Assembly (NCBI RefSeq): GCF_002277895.1 | Contig: NZ_CP022999.1 | Location: 806,001 to 870,000, forward strand | Direction of reading: 5' to 3' | Length of the DNA stretch: 64,000 nucleotides | Source: Rhizobium sp. 11515TR | Lineage (GTDB): Bacteria > Pseudomonadota > Alphaproteobacteria > Rhizobiales > Rhizobiaceae | Part shown: in pieces, positions 8,834-18,370 of the stretch | Numbering within the stretch: position 1 is the first letter of the stretch | Layout: the number at the start of each line of letters is the position of its first letter | Position numbers and translations under genes: made by a program | The notes under the pieces: model-generated | Database searches by the model: none | Told to the model about the DNA's origin: nothing | Seen by the model: only the letters and a program-made list of their open reading frames with translations

Positions 8834-9532
8834 GTGGTGGATACCGCTGATATCGAGGATAGAGGTTCCGCAGTCGATCAGGTGGTCGACGCGCTGCGGC
8901 GGCTGATGCGCGAGCGTAATCTCGGTCTCGGAGACGCACTGCCCTCGGAAGCCGAGCTCGCTTCCATGTTCAATGCCAGCCGCAATACGGTGCGCGAAGC
9001 GATCCGCATCCTGAAGGCCTATGGCATTGTCGAAAGCCGCCAGAAGGTCGGCGCGGTAATTACGGACCGCCGCCAGCAGGCACTGATGGACCTCTTCTCC
9101 TTCGCTATCGACATCTCGGCAGAGAGCTTTCTCGATATCCAGGGGTTTCGTCGCCTTATCGAGGTCAATCTCAGTGATCTTCTGTTCGAAGCCGCCGATG
9201 AAACCGCCATCGACAGGCTGAGCTCCATCAACGACGCGATGAAGGCCGCATCGACATTGGCCGAGGCTGCGGAACTTGATTTCAGGTTTCATGCCGCCCT
9301 TGTCGGCTTCGCCGGCAATCAGACCTTGTCACAAGTCTATGGCATTCTGCAGCCATTGTTGCAGCGCCTGATGGGGGCGGGAAAGCGCTCACGCGAGGCG
9401 GTCGACAGCGCCTATCATGACCATCGCGCCATCATCGAAGCGTTGGAACAACGGGATCGAATCGCTTACGCCTATCACATGAACCGCCACCTGCAGGCGG
9501 GCCTGCAGTTCATCGCGCCAAAGGCTGTTTGA
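8834..9532 (+). CDS. GntR/FadR-family regulator (FCD domain)
   Basis: A 232-residue regulator starting with GTG, with GGAGGAG 5 bases upstream. The N-terminal winged helix carries LPSEAELASMFNASRNTVREAIRIL (about 37-61) and VESRQKVGAVIT; the rest is an all-helical FCD ligand domain with histidines that would bind a metal or acid ligand. Position between uxuA and the beta-mannosidase suggests control by a hexuronate or mannoside-derived ligand. The beta-mannosidase gene follows 28 bases later. Confidence 0.9.
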   Translation: MVDTADIEDRGSAVDQVVDALRRLMRERNLGLGDALPSEAELASMFNASRNTVREAIRILKAYGIVESRQKVGAVITDRRQQALMDLFSFAIDISAESFLDIQGFRRLIEVNLSDLLFEAADETAIDRLSSINDAMKAASTLAEAAELDFRFHAALVGFAGNQTLSQVYGILQPLLQRLMGAGKRSREAVDSAYHDHRAIIEALEQRDRIAYAYHMNRHLQAGLQFIAPKAV

Positions 9533-9560
9533 GACATCCATTTCATCACGGATACATGAC

Positions 9561-12029
9561 ATGAAAAGACAGACGCTCGACACCGGCTGGACCATCTCGC
9601 GCCTTCGCGCGCCATCCAGTGCACCGGCCGTGCCCAATTCGATCCCCGCGACCGTGCCGGGCAACGTTCATCTCGACCTGATGGCGGCGCAGCTGATCAC
9701 CGATCCCTATCTCGACGTCAACGAGATCTCGCAGGACTGGATTGGGCGTTCCGCCTGGCGTTACCGCCTGGCCTTCGATTGGGATGGCGAAGACGCCGAG
9801 CGCATTGATCTTTCCTGCCTTGGCCTCGACACGGCGGCACGCCTGGAACTGAACGGCAGTTTGCTTGGCGAAACCCGCAATATGCATCGCAGCTACCGCT
9901 TCGGCATCGGCGATCACCTGAAAAGCGGCCGCAACGAGCTGATCGTCGATTTCCAATCCGCCTATGAACATGGCGAGGAAGTCCGCCAGCAGCTGGGCAG
10001 CGCCGCCGATATCCCCCAGAATTATCCCGGCCCGAGCAATCTCATCCGCAAGATGGCCTGCAATTTTGGTTGGGACTGGGGCCCGACCGTCGTCACTTCG
10101 GGCATCTGGAAACCGGTCATCATCGAGAGCTGGTCGAAGGCCCGTCTCGGCAGCGTCCGCCCGGAAATCACCCTGCAAGGCAGCCAGGGCGTCGCACGCC
10201 TGCAGGTCGAAATCGAATGGGCCGACAAGGGCACGGATAGCGTGGCGCTCGTGCTCTCCGTCGGCGGCAAGCGCGCGGAAGTGCGCGTCGCGCAAGGCGA
10301 GACCCATGCGCTGATCGAATGCCGCATCGATAACCCGCAGGTCTGGTGGCCGCATGGCATGGGCGGTCAGCCGCTTTACGATCTCGACCTGCAGCTGCTC
10401 GGCTCGAATGAGACGGCGCTCGACGGCTGGAAGCGGCGCGTCGGCTTCCGCTCCGTGCGGCTGGATACGACACCGGACGAGATCGGCTCGGCCTTCACGC
10501 TTGTCGTCAACGACGTGCCGGTCTTTGCCCGCGGCGCCAACTGGATCCCCGACGATTGCTTCCTGCCGCGCGTGACGCGCGAACGCTATCGCGAGCGGAT
10601 CGGCCAGGCCCGCGACGCCAATATGAACATGCTGCGCGTCTGGGGCGGCGGCATCTATGAGACCGATGTGTTCTACGAGGAATGCGATGCAGCAGGCATC
10701 ATGGTCTGGCAGGATTTCCTGTTTGCCTGCGCCACTTATCCCGAGGAAGAACCGGTCTACAGCGAGATCGAGGCGGAAGCGCGCGAGGCGATCACACGCC
10801 TCATGCCTTACGCCTCGCTGGTGATCTGGAATGGCAATAACGAGAATATCTGGGGCTATTTCGATTGGGGCTGGCAGGACGTGCTCGGCAATCGCCCATG
10901 GGGTGCCGGCTACTACCTCGATCTCCTGCCGAAGCTGGTGGCCGAGATCGATCCGACCCGGCCCTACTGGCCGGGCAGCCCCTATTCCGGCTCGATGGAG
11001 ATCGCGCCGAATGCCGATGAGCACGGCTGCAGGCATATCTGGGATGTCTGGAACGAGGTGGGTTACGAGACCTACCGCAACTATATCCCGCGCTTCTGCT
11101 CCGAATTCGGCTGGCAGGCACCGCCGACCTTCGCAACACTTGCCCAATCCGTTCGCGAGAAGGATCGCGCCCCGGCCTCTCCCGCGGTCCTGCATCACCA
11201 GAAGGCAACCGGCGGCAATGACAAGCTATTGCAGGGGTTGGAAGGCTGGTTCCCTCACCCGCAAAATTTCGACGACTGGCTCTTCGTCACGCAGCTGAAC
11301 CAGGCGCGCGCAATCAGCTACGGCATCGACCATATGCGCTCGCATCGGCCGACCTGCATGGGCACCATCGTCTGGCAGCTCAACGATTGCTGGCCGGTCA
11401 CCTCCTGGGCGGCTGTCGATGGCGCCGGCCGGAAGAAGCCGCTCTGGTATGCCCTGAAGCATAGCTATACGCCGCATCTCCTGACCATCCAGCCGCGCGG
11501 CGATGGGGTGGCCGCCGTTGCCGTCAATGACGCGACCCTGTTCTGGCGCGTGCCGTTCACGGTCGAACGCTTCGACTTCACCGGCAAGCTGCTCGCCCGT
11601 CACCACGTATGGCGCATCCTGTGCGACCGCTTCGAAAATGTGGATATCGAGATCCCGGCCGAGGTCGCGACCCCAAGCGATCCGCACCGCGAATATCTGC
11701 GCGCCCGCCTCGGCGATGCCGAAGCCTGGTGGTTCTTCGAAAAGGACATGCAGCTGCAATATCCGCAGCCTCGCTTCGACATCGAGACCATCCAGATGGT
11801 GGACGGTGTCGCAGTCACCATCACCGCTCAGTCGTTCCTGCGGGATGTCTGCCTGTTCGTCGATCGCATCAATCCAAATGCCGAGGTCGACGACATGTTG
11901 GTCAATCTCGCGCCGGGCGAAAGCAGGATGTTCAAGGTCAAAGGCATTTCCAAGGAATCCTTCGACGATGCTGATCTTTCGGCTGTTATCCGCACGGCCA
12001 ACCAGGTTGCGGAGCTTCCGCATCATTGA
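9561..12029 (+). CDS. Beta-mannosidase (glycoside hydrolase family 2)
   Basis: 822 residues, the usual size for GH2 beta-mannosidases. The acid/base site is WNGNNEN (423-429, E428) and the nucleophile is in FCSEFGWQ (E515). GTIVWQLNDCWPVTSW near residue 605 is another family mark, and the N-terminus has the jelly-roll sugar-binding domain. No signal peptide is seen, so it likely removes mannose from imported beta-mannosides in the cytoplasm. It follows the regulator by 28 bases and ends at a strong terminator. Confidence 0.92.
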   Translation: MKRQTLDTGWTISRLRAPSSAPAVPNSIPATVPGNVHLDLMAAQLITDPYLDVNEISQDWIGRSAWRYRLAFDWDGEDAERIDLSCLGLDTAARLELNGSLLGETRNMHRSYRFGIGDHLKSGRNELIVDFQSAYEHGEEVRQQLGSAADIPQNYPGPSNLIRKMACNFGWDWGPTVVTSGIWKPVIIESWSKARLGSVRPEITLQGSQGVARLQVEIEWADKGTDSVALVLSVGGKRAEVRVAQGETHALIECRIDNPQVWWPHGMGGQPLYDLDLQLLGSNETALDGWKRRVGFRSVRLDTTPDEIGSAFTLVVNDVPVFARGANWIPDDCFLPRVTRERYRERIGQARDANMNMLRVWGGGIYETDVFYEECDAAGIMVWQDFLFACATYPEEEPVYSEIEAEAREAITRLMPYASLVIWNGNNENIWGYFDWGWQDVLGNRPWGAGYYLDLLPKLVAEIDPTRPYWPGSPYSGSMEIAPNADEHGCRHIWDVWNEVGYETYRNYIPRFCSEFGWQAPPTFATLAQSVREKDRAPASPAVLHHQKATGGNDKLLQGLEGWFPHPQNFDDWLFVTQLNQARAISYGIDHMRSHRPTCMGTIVWQLNDCWPVTSWAAVDGAGRKKPLWYALKHSYTPHLLTIQPRGDGVAAVAVNDATLFWRVPFTVERFDFTGKLLARHHVWRILCDRFENVDIEIPAEVATPSDPHREYLRARLGDAEAWWFFEKDMQLQYPQPRFDIETIQMVDGVAVTITAQSFLRDVCLFVDRINPNAEVDDMLVNLAPGESRMFKVKGISKESFDDADLSAVIRTANQVAELPHH

Positions 12030-12045
12030 AACCGGGTGCTCTCTC

Positions 12046-12094
12046 ACGGAAAAGATCCGGCGCATTGCGCCGGATCGAGGCCTGTATTTTCCGT
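12046..12094 (+). terminator. Nested terminator hairpin after the beta-mannosidase gene
   Basis: The inner stem is perfect: GATCCGGCGC, loop ATT, GCGCCGGATC (12054-12076). Flanking arms ACGGAAAA (12046-12053) and TTTTCCGT (12087-12094) are also complementary and supply a T-run. It separates the mannosidase transcript from the phosphorylase-like gene. Confidence 0.75.
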
Positions 12095-12205
12095 AAGCCG
12101 TCACAAAAGATTGCGCTGGTGAATGGCGAATTGCCTCCTATGATCGGGCGCCGCCTTGTGATCTAGTGCCCCTCATCCGATCCATGAATCAGCGAGATCA
12201 CGCTT

Positions 12206-15200
12206 ATGTCCTCGGACACCAATCGCAGCTTTCAAACGCCCCGCCGCGAAGAACTTGGCCTCATCACCCTTGGCAACAATGCCGGCCTTTCGGCCTCGGT
12301 CTTGCCGAACGGCACGCTGTTCAGCATCGATTTCGCCGACCAGCAGGGCGGCGTTATGATCAATCAGGTGCTCGGATCGCCTGTCTATGGCGGTATTGGC
12401 CGGCTCTATCTGCGCATCGGCGGGCCCAAGCCGGCGACGGCCGAAATCGTCGGCCCGAAAGCTACGGTAGAGTTCGGTCATGGCAAGGGCGGCTTTTCCT
12501 GGAGCGGCGAAACGGAAGGCGTACGACACACCGTCAGCCTCCGGCTGCATCCGAGCCAGACCGCATGGTTCTGGCAAATTTCGCTGGAAAACAGCACCAA
12601 CGCGACGCTTTCGGCCGATCTCATTCTCGTTCAGGATGTCGGCCTCGGCGATCGCGGCTTCCTGATGAACAGCGAGGCCTATGCTTCGCAATATATCGAC
12701 CATCACATCGCCATCCATGCCGCCTTCGGTCCCGTCATAATGGTCAGGCAGAACCTGAAGCAGGGTGGCGGGCGAAATCCGTGGCTCGCGCAAGGCTGCC
12801 TTGAGGGTGCCGCGGCTTACGCGACCGATGCAATCCAGCTCCTCGTGCCCTCCAAGAACAATGATGGCGTCATGGTGCCGGATTTCGGCGCCAGCCTGCC
12901 GAGCGCCCGCCGCCAGCATGAGGTCGCCTGCCCGACAATCCAATCGACGCCGCTTTCGCTCGCAGCAGGTGGCGCCGCCGCGACGACCTTCTTCGGCCTC
13001 TTCATCGCCGATCATCCGGCCGCGTCCAGCGACGCCGATCTTGTCTATCTCGACGGCCTGCCAAAACTTCAGAGCGAATTGACGATCGACACGATTGCTG
13101 CCGCTCAATCGGCACGCAGTCTCGTTCAGGATGCCTCCCTTGCTGAGAGCGGCAGCCTGGATCAGGCCGCCATCGATGCGCTTTATCCGAAGCGGATGTT
13201 GGAGGAGCGCGCCGATGGAAAGCTGATCTCCTTCTTCGTGCCGGATGGATCGCATAACAGACACATCGTGCTCCAGGAAAAAGAACGCTTGGTGGCTCGC
13301 CGCCACGGCGCCATCGTTCGCAGCGGCCAGAACATGCTGCTCGATGAGCAGACGCTGGCTGCCACCTGCTGGATGCAGGGCATCTTCGCCGCACAGTTGA
13401 CCATAGGCAACACCTCCTTCCACAAGCTGTTCTCGGTCTCGCGCGATCCCTACAATCTGACGCGGTCGAGCGGCCTGCGCATTCTCGTCGACCTTGGCGA
13501 CGGCTGGCGCCTGCTCGGCGTGCCCGCCGCCTTCGAAATAGGGCTCAGCGATACCAAGTGGATCTACAAGTTCCCCGGTCGCACCATCATCGTTTCGGCA
13601 ATCGCCTCCGGCGACGATCCGGCCATGCAATGGAGCGTTTCGGTGGAGGGCGAAGCCTGCTGTTTCCTCGTCTTCGGCCATATCGTTCTCGGCGAGCGCG
13701 ACTATGAAGCCGTGGCGAATATCGCCGTCGATGCGGCCGCCAAGCGTATTTCCTTCCGACCGCAGCCGTCCTGGCTTTGGGATCGATATCCAAAGGCTGG
13801 ATACCATCTCGTCACCTCGACGCCAGATGCGTTTGAAGCCGTTGGCGGCGATGAGCTGCTTTATACCGATGGCACCACCCGCAACGGCCCGTTCATCGCC
13901 CTGAAATCGCACCCGACGAAGGCACTGCGCTTTGCCATCACGGGCTCGATGACCGATCCGGATGCGGCGGCAGCCCTTGCCGCGCGTTACAGCACCGGTG
14001 TCGACAGCGAAGAGATGCTCGCACCCGCGCAACGCTTCTGGAGCCATGTGACGCGGGGCGCCCGCATCGAGGGCGATGGCCGCGATGTGGCGGCACAGGC
14101 GATCATGCTGCCCTGGATCGCGCATGATGCCATCGTGCATTTGAGCGTACCGCACGGGCTCGAACAATATACGGGGGCTGCCTGGGGCACGCGTGACGTC
14201 TGCCAAGGGCCGATCGAATTCCTGCTTTCCTACGAGCATGACCAAGAAGTCCGGCAGATCCTTTTGACGCTCTTTTCCGAGCAGTATCGCGATCGCGGCG
14301 ACTGGCCGCAATGGTTTATGCTGGAGCCCTATGCCAACATCCGCGCCGGCGAGGCTCACGGCGATATCGTCGTCTGGCCGCTGAAGGCGCTCTGCGATTA
14401 TATCGAAGCGACCGGCGACATCGCTTTCCTTGCAGAAACCGTGCCGTGGCGTGCCGACGACACGATGCAGCTGACTTCGGAACGCGCGACGATCTCCGAT
14501 CACATCGAAAAACTGCTGGACACCGTACGCAGCCGCTTCGTGCCGGGCACAAGCCTCATCCGCTACGGCGAAGGCGACTGGAACGACAGCCTGCAGCCGG
14601 CCGACCCGCATCTGCGCGACTGGATGGTCAGCAGCTGGACCGTTTCACTCCTGTACGAACAGCTGGTGCGCTATGCCAATATCCTGACGCTTGCCAGTCG
14701 CAACGAGGAAGCGCAGTCGCTTCAAGCGACTGCGGTCGACATGCGCGCCGATTTCAACCGGCTCCTGATGCGTGACGGCATCGTCGCCGGCTATGGTGTC
14801 TTCGATCCGAGCCATGACGGCGTCGAATTGCTTCTGCATCCGGAGGACACGCGCACGGGCCTGCACTACTCGCTGATCGCGATGACACAGCCGATGATTG
14901 GCGGCCTGTTCACGCCCGATCAGCGCCATGCCCACATGAAGATCATCCGCGAGAACCTGCTGTTCCCGGACGGTGTGCGACTGATGGAGAAGCCGGCGAC
15001 CTATTCGGGCGGTCCGGAAAAGCTCTTCCGCCGCGCCGAATCTTCGTCCTTCTTCGGTCGTGAGATCGGGCTGATGTATGTGCACGCACATCTACGCTAC
15101 TGCGAGGCCCTTGCCCTCGACGATGACGCAGAGGCCGTGTGGCAGGCGCTCGCGCTCGCCAACCCGATCGCCGTCAGCGGTAGGGTGGAACATGCATCGC

Positions 15201-15466
15201 TCCGCCAGCGCAACACCTATTTCAGCAGCAGCGACGCGGCCTTCGACGATCGTTATCAGGCTTCCGCGGAATGGGCCCGCGTCAAGGCGGGCGATATCGC
15301 CGTCGATGGCGGCTGGCGCATCTATTCGAGCGGCCCCGGCCTCTATACCAAGAGCCTGATCGGCAACATCTTCGGCTTCAAGCGGCAATTCGGCCAGCGC
15401 AGCCGCAAGCCGCTCCTGCCGGCCTCGATCGGCGCCTGCGACGTCCAACTGGATTTCAAGGCCTGA
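12206..15466 (+). CDS. Large GH94-like glycoside phosphorylase
   Basis: A 1086-residue protein with no signal peptide. The C-terminal half is an (alpha/alpha)6-barrel resembling cellobiose phosphorylases: GAAWGTRDVCQGPIEF near 658, DWPQWFMLEP, and GEGDWNDSLQP (788-798), whose DWND matches the catalytic-acid region of GH94 and related families. Typical GH94 enzymes are about 800 residues; those acting on 1,2-beta-oligoglucans (SOGP) and GH149-type enzymes reach about 1100. Rhizobia make cyclic beta-1,2-glucans, so an oligoglucan substrate is attractive, while the beta-mannosidase nearby hints at mannosides. The substrate is unresolved. Confidence 0.7.
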   Translation: MSSDTNRSFQTPRREELGLITLGNNAGLSASVLPNGTLFSIDFADQQGGVMINQVLGSPVYGGIGRLYLRIGGPKPATAEIVGPKATVEFGHGKGGFSWSGETEGVRHTVSLRLHPSQTAWFWQISLENSTNATLSADLILVQDVGLGDRGFLMNSEAYASQYIDHHIAIHAAFGPVIMVRQNLKQGGGRNPWLAQGCLEGAAAYATDAIQLLVPSKNNDGVMVPDFGASLPSARRQHEVACPTIQSTPLSLAAGGAAATTFFGLFIADHPAASSDADLVYLDGLPKLQSELTIDTIAAAQSARSLVQDASLAESGSLDQAAIDALYPKRMLEERADGKLISFFVPDGSHNRHIVLQEKERLVARRHGAIVRSGQNMLLDEQTLAATCWMQGIFAAQLTIGNTSFHKLFSVSRDPYNLTRSSGLRILVDLGDGWRLLGVPAAFEIGLSDTKWIYKFPGRTIIVSAIASGDDPAMQWSVSVEGEACCFLVFGHIVLGERDYEAVANIAVDAAAKRISFRPQPSWLWDRYPKAGYHLVTSTPDAFEAVGGDELLYTDGTTRNGPFIALKSHPTKALRFAITGSMTDPDAAAALAARYSTGVDSEEMLAPAQRFWSHVTRGARIEGDGRDVAAQAIMLPWIAHDAIVHLSVPHGLEQYTGAAWGTRDVCQGPIEFLLSYEHDQEVRQILLTLFSEQYRDRGDWPQWFMLEPYANIRAGEAHGDIVVWPLKALCDYIEATGDIAFLAETVPWRADDTMQLTSERATISDHIEKLLDTVRSRFVPGTSLIRYGEGDWNDSLQPADPHLRDWMVSSWTVSLLYEQLVRYANILTLASRNEEAQSLQATAVDMRADFNRLLMRDGIVAGYGVFDPSHDGVELLLHPEDTRTGLHYSLIAMTQPMIGGLFTPDQRHAHMKIIRENLLFPDGVRLMEKPATYSGGPEKLFRRAESSSFFGREIGLMYVHAHLRYCEALALDDDAEAVWQALALANPIAVSGRVEHASLRQRNTYFSSSDAAFDDRYQASAEWARVKAGDIAVDGGWRIYSSGPGLYTKSLIGNIFGFKRQFGQRSRKPLLPASIGACDVQLDFKA

Positions 15467-15483
15467 GCCAGCCGCAAATGGAA

Positions 15484-15506
15484 ACGGGGCTAGATCGCGG
15501 CCCCGT
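15484..15506 (+). terminator. Weak hairpin after the phosphorylase gene
   Basis: ACGGGGC (15484-15490) pairs with GCCCCGT (15500-15506) across a 9-base loop, 17 bases after the stop. There is no clear T-run, so termination would be weak or factor-assisted. Confidence 0.4.
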
Positions 15507-15553
15507 ACACTGCTCTCAACAGTCGATCTTCTGTTAGTCGCGGAACCCTTCAA

Positions 15554-15871
15554 ATGTCCAAATTGTCCACCACACGCTTCAGTCGTGTAGGCTGGCTGCC
15601 GTGGCTGGCCATCATCGTCATGGCCGCGGCTGGCGCGATAGTGACATCGATCGCCGCAATGCCCGCAAGCCAAACGAATGCAACGACGGCTGCTCAGAAT
15701 GGAGGCGCCATTATTAGCGCCTTCGTCTTCGGAATGCTGTTGCCGTATCCCCTGGGTTGGATAGCCGGTCGCCTCGCCAATCGATCGCGTAACATGTTTC
15801 TCCTGGTATTCTGGGGCGTTGCCGCCATCCTTTTACTTGGTGCCGTCGCAAAATTGGTGCGGGCTGGTTAA
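15554..15871 (+). CDS. Small membrane protein of unknown function
   Basis: A 105-residue protein with three likely membrane helices: around residues 14-36, 48-68 (GAIISAFVFGMLLPYPLGW) and 80-100 (MFLLVFWGVAAILLLG). A short arginine-containing stretch separates the last two. I do not recognise the family. It stands alone between the phosphorylase gene and the DUF2161 gene. Confidence 0.6.
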   Translation: MSKLSTTRFSRVGWLPWLAIIVMAAAGAIVTSIAAMPASQTNATTAAQNGGAIISAFVFGMLLPYPLGWIAGRLANRSRNMFLLVFWGVAAILLLGAVAKLVRAG

Positions 15872-15928
15872 GCCGCCCAGCAGGCAATCGACCTTCTGGT
15901 TAACCGAATCGGCTAAGCTCACCCGGAT

Positions 15929-16606
15929 ATGCAAAGCCCGGAGGCGGATTTGGAAACGGCGCTCTATCTCCCGATCAAGTCATTTCTCGAAGCCGCCGGC
16001 TATGCGGTGAAAGGCGAGATCGGCGGCTGCGACCTCGTCGGCCTGACTGATGGTGAGCCGCCCGTCGTCGTCATCTGCGAACTGAAGATGACCTTCAATC
16101 TCGAGCTGATCCTGCAAGCCGTCGATCGCGCCGCTGCCAGCGACGAGGTCTGGATCGCCGCCCGCGTCTCGGCAAAGGGCAAGGGACGGGAAGGCGATCG
16201 CCGGTTCCGCGACTTGTGCCGCCGGCTGGGCTTCGGCATGCTGGCGGTATCGGACAACGACCTGGTCGATATCATCGTCAGCCCCGTTGCTCCGATGCCG
16301 CGCAAGAATGCACGGCGCAGATCACGCCTTGTCGACGAACATCGCCGGCGCAAGGGTGACCCGGCACTTGGCGGCAGCACCCGTAAGCCGATCATGACCG
16401 CCTATCGTCAACAGGCCCTTGCCTGCGCCGCCGCCATCGAAAACGGCGTGCAGCGCCCGAAGGATATGCGTGAAGCGGCGCCGAAGGCCCCACAAATTCT
16501 AAGGGATAATGTCTATGGCTGGTTTGAGCGCATCGATCGCGGCATCTACGCATTGACGGAGCTTGGAACAGAGGCGCTCAAGCGTTGGCCGGTAGCGCAG
16601 CTTTAA
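15929..16606 (+). CDS. DUF2161 protein with a PD-(D/E)XK nuclease-like core
   Basis: A 225-residue protein resembling DUF2161. In the N-terminal half, GCDLVGL followed by VVICELKMTFN gives the D...ExK pattern of the PD-(D/E)XK nuclease superfamily, with LILQAVDR as a conserved helix. The C-terminal part (about 150-225: PIMTAYRQQALACAAAI, PKAPQILRDNVYGWF, GIYALTELG) looks like a winged helix. It may act on nucleic acid, but no biological role is known to me. Neighbours give no clue. Confidence 0.7.
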   Translation: MQSPEADLETALYLPIKSFLEAAGYAVKGEIGGCDLVGLTDGEPPVVVICELKMTFNLELILQAVDRAAASDEVWIAARVSAKGKGREGDRRFRDLCRRLGFGMLAVSDNDLVDIIVSPVAPMPRKNARRRSRLVDEHRRRKGDPALGGSTRKPIMTAYRQQALACAAAIENGVQRPKDMREAAPKAPQILRDNVYGWFERIDRGIYALTELGTEALKRWPVAQL

Positions 16607-16867
16607 ATATGGAAAATTTCCGGCCGTCCAACATTAAATTCAGGTAATATCTTAACGTTTCGCAATAAAAACATGATCAATATTTAATTTGTAAAAGTCA
16701 ATCGGCGGATCATATTAACACCAAGCGCCAATTTCAATCTATACTTTGCTTCCCGCAGTAAAAACGGGGAACAAAGTCGCTCGCAAAATTGACGCGGACC
16801 AATCGCAGCCTATCCCCGATATCGATGGGCCGCAAACCGCCAACGATCTCGCAAGGGACTTTTTGCC

Positions 16868-18370
16868 ATGCCTTCTCTTCTCCGCAAACATCGCACAGCC
16901 GCCATCGTCGGTGCCGCTATCATCGTCGGCGCGGGAGCACTGCCTTTTGCCTTCAGCACATCCGCAACCGTCGCCTCGGCTGCAGAGCCGGCCGGCATCA
17001 TCGCGCCCGGTGGCTCCTTCGCTCCGATCGTCGACGCCGACAAGCCGGCTGTCGTCACCGTCACCACCACCATGAAGGCGACCGATACCAGCGCCGACGG
17101 GAGCAACTCGCCGATGGACGAGCAGTTCCGGCAATTCTTCGAAAATCAGGGTATCCCGTTCCCCAAGCAGATGCCGCACCAGCAACAGAACCAGCGCGCC
17201 ATGGCGCTCGGTTCCGGCTTTATCATCAGCCCGGACGGCGTCATCGTCACCAACAACCACGTCATTCAGAATGCAGTCGACATCAAGGTGACGCTTGATG
17301 ACGGCACCGAGCTGCCTGCCAAGCTTTTGGGTGCCGATGCCAAATCCGATCTTGCCGTCCTGAAGATCAACGCGCCGAAGCCGCTCGCCACCATCGCCTG
17401 GGGTGATTCCGACAAGCTGAAGCTTGGCGACCAGATTCTAGCGATCGGCAACCCCTTCGGCATCGGCACAACCGTTACCGCCGGCATCGTCTCGGCCCGC
17501 GGTCGCGACCTGCACAGCGGCCCCTATGACGACTTCATCCAGATCGATGCCCCCATCAACCACGGCAATTCCGGCGGGCCGCTGGTCGACCGCGAAGGCA
17601 ATGTCGTCGGTATCAACACCGCTATTTACTCGCCAAATGGCGGCAGCGTCGGCGTCGGCTTTGCCATTCCCTCCGACGAGGCCAAGGCAATCGTCGCCAA
17701 GCTCGAGAAGAACGGCTCGATCGATCACGGCTATCTCGGCGTCGCCATCCAGCCGGTGACCTCGGATATCGCCAATGCCATGGGCCTCTCGCAGACCCAG
17801 GGTGCGCTCGTTGCCAGCGTCAACGACGATACGCCAGCCGCACGCGCCGGCATCAAGAGCGGCGATATCGTAACCGCCGTCGGCAACGAGGCCGTCAAGA
17901 CGCCGAAGGATCTGTCGCGGCTGGTCGCCGATCTTTCTCCCGGCGACAAGCGTTCGGTCACGCTGTGGCGCGACGGCAAGAGCATGGACGTCAATGTCAC
18001 CATCGGCGGCAATGATGACAGCAAGCAGGCCGCCAACGACGCTGGCGACGGCAAGGTGCAGCCCTCCAACCAGCCGAGCATCGGCGTCGGCCTTGCCAAC
18101 CTCACACCCGATGTGCGTGAGCAGCTGAACCTGCCGCATGGCGTCGAGGGCGCTGTCGTCGCCAGCGTCAATCCGGACAAGCCCGCCGCGGCGGCCGGCA
18201 TCCAGACCGGCGATATCATCGTCTCGGTCAACGATCAGCCGGTGCGCAACGCCCATGAGGTGCAGACGGCAGTTGCGAAAGCCGGCAAGGATGGCCGCAA
18301 GTCCGTGCTGCTCCTGATCGAGCGCGACGGCAACAAGACCTTCGTTGCCGTGCCGTTCTCCGCGGCTTAA
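16868..18370 (+). CDS. DegP/HtrA-family periplasmic serine protease
   Basis: A 500-residue protease and chaperone of the envelope. An N-terminal signal or anchor helix (10-40) precedes a trypsin-like domain with the complete triad H131 (TNNHVI), D161 (SDLAVLKI) and S235 (GNSGGPL). Two PDZ domains follow (about 275-365 and 400-490). It should degrade misfolded periplasmic proteins. The 260-base upstream region is AT-rich and may hold a stress promoter; I found no clean EcfG-type match. A strong hairpin ends the unit. Confidence 0.93.
   Translation: MPSLLRKHRTAAIVGAAIIVGAGALPFAFSTSATVASAAEPAGIIAPGGSFAPIVDADKPAVVTVTTTMKATDTSADGSNSPMDEQFRQFFENQGIPFPKQMPHQQQNQRAMALGSGFIISPDGVIVTNNHVIQNAVDIKVTLDDGTELPAKLLGADAKSDLAVLKINAPKPLATIAWGDSDKLKLGDQILAIGNPFGIGTTVTAGIVSARGRDLHSGPYDDFIQIDAPINHGNSGGPLVDREGNVVGINTAIYSPNGGSVGVGFAIPSDEAKAIVAKLEKNGSIDHGYLGVAIQPVTSDIANAMGLSQTQGALVASVNDDTPAARAGIKSGDIVTAVGNEAVKTPKDLSRLVADLSPGDKRSVTLWRDGKSMDVNVTIGGNDDSKQAANDAGDGKVQPSNQPSIGVGLANLTPDVREQLNLPHGVEGAVVASVNPDKPAAAAGIQTGDIIVSVNDQPVRNAHEVQTAVAKAGKDGRKSVLLLIERDGNKTFVAVPFSAA

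Noticed and set aside
8717..9292. N-terminal extension of the mannonate dehydratase frame
   Set aside because: It is antisense to the GntR gene; the family start with GGAGGAG is at 8716.
12173..14611. An 812-codon frame antisense to the phosphorylase-like gene
   Set aside because: No family features; shadow of a strongly coding strand.
16765..16795. GGAAC-like element before the DegP gene considered as an EcfG promoter
   Set aside because: No CGTT at 16-17 bases after the GGAAC; not a match.
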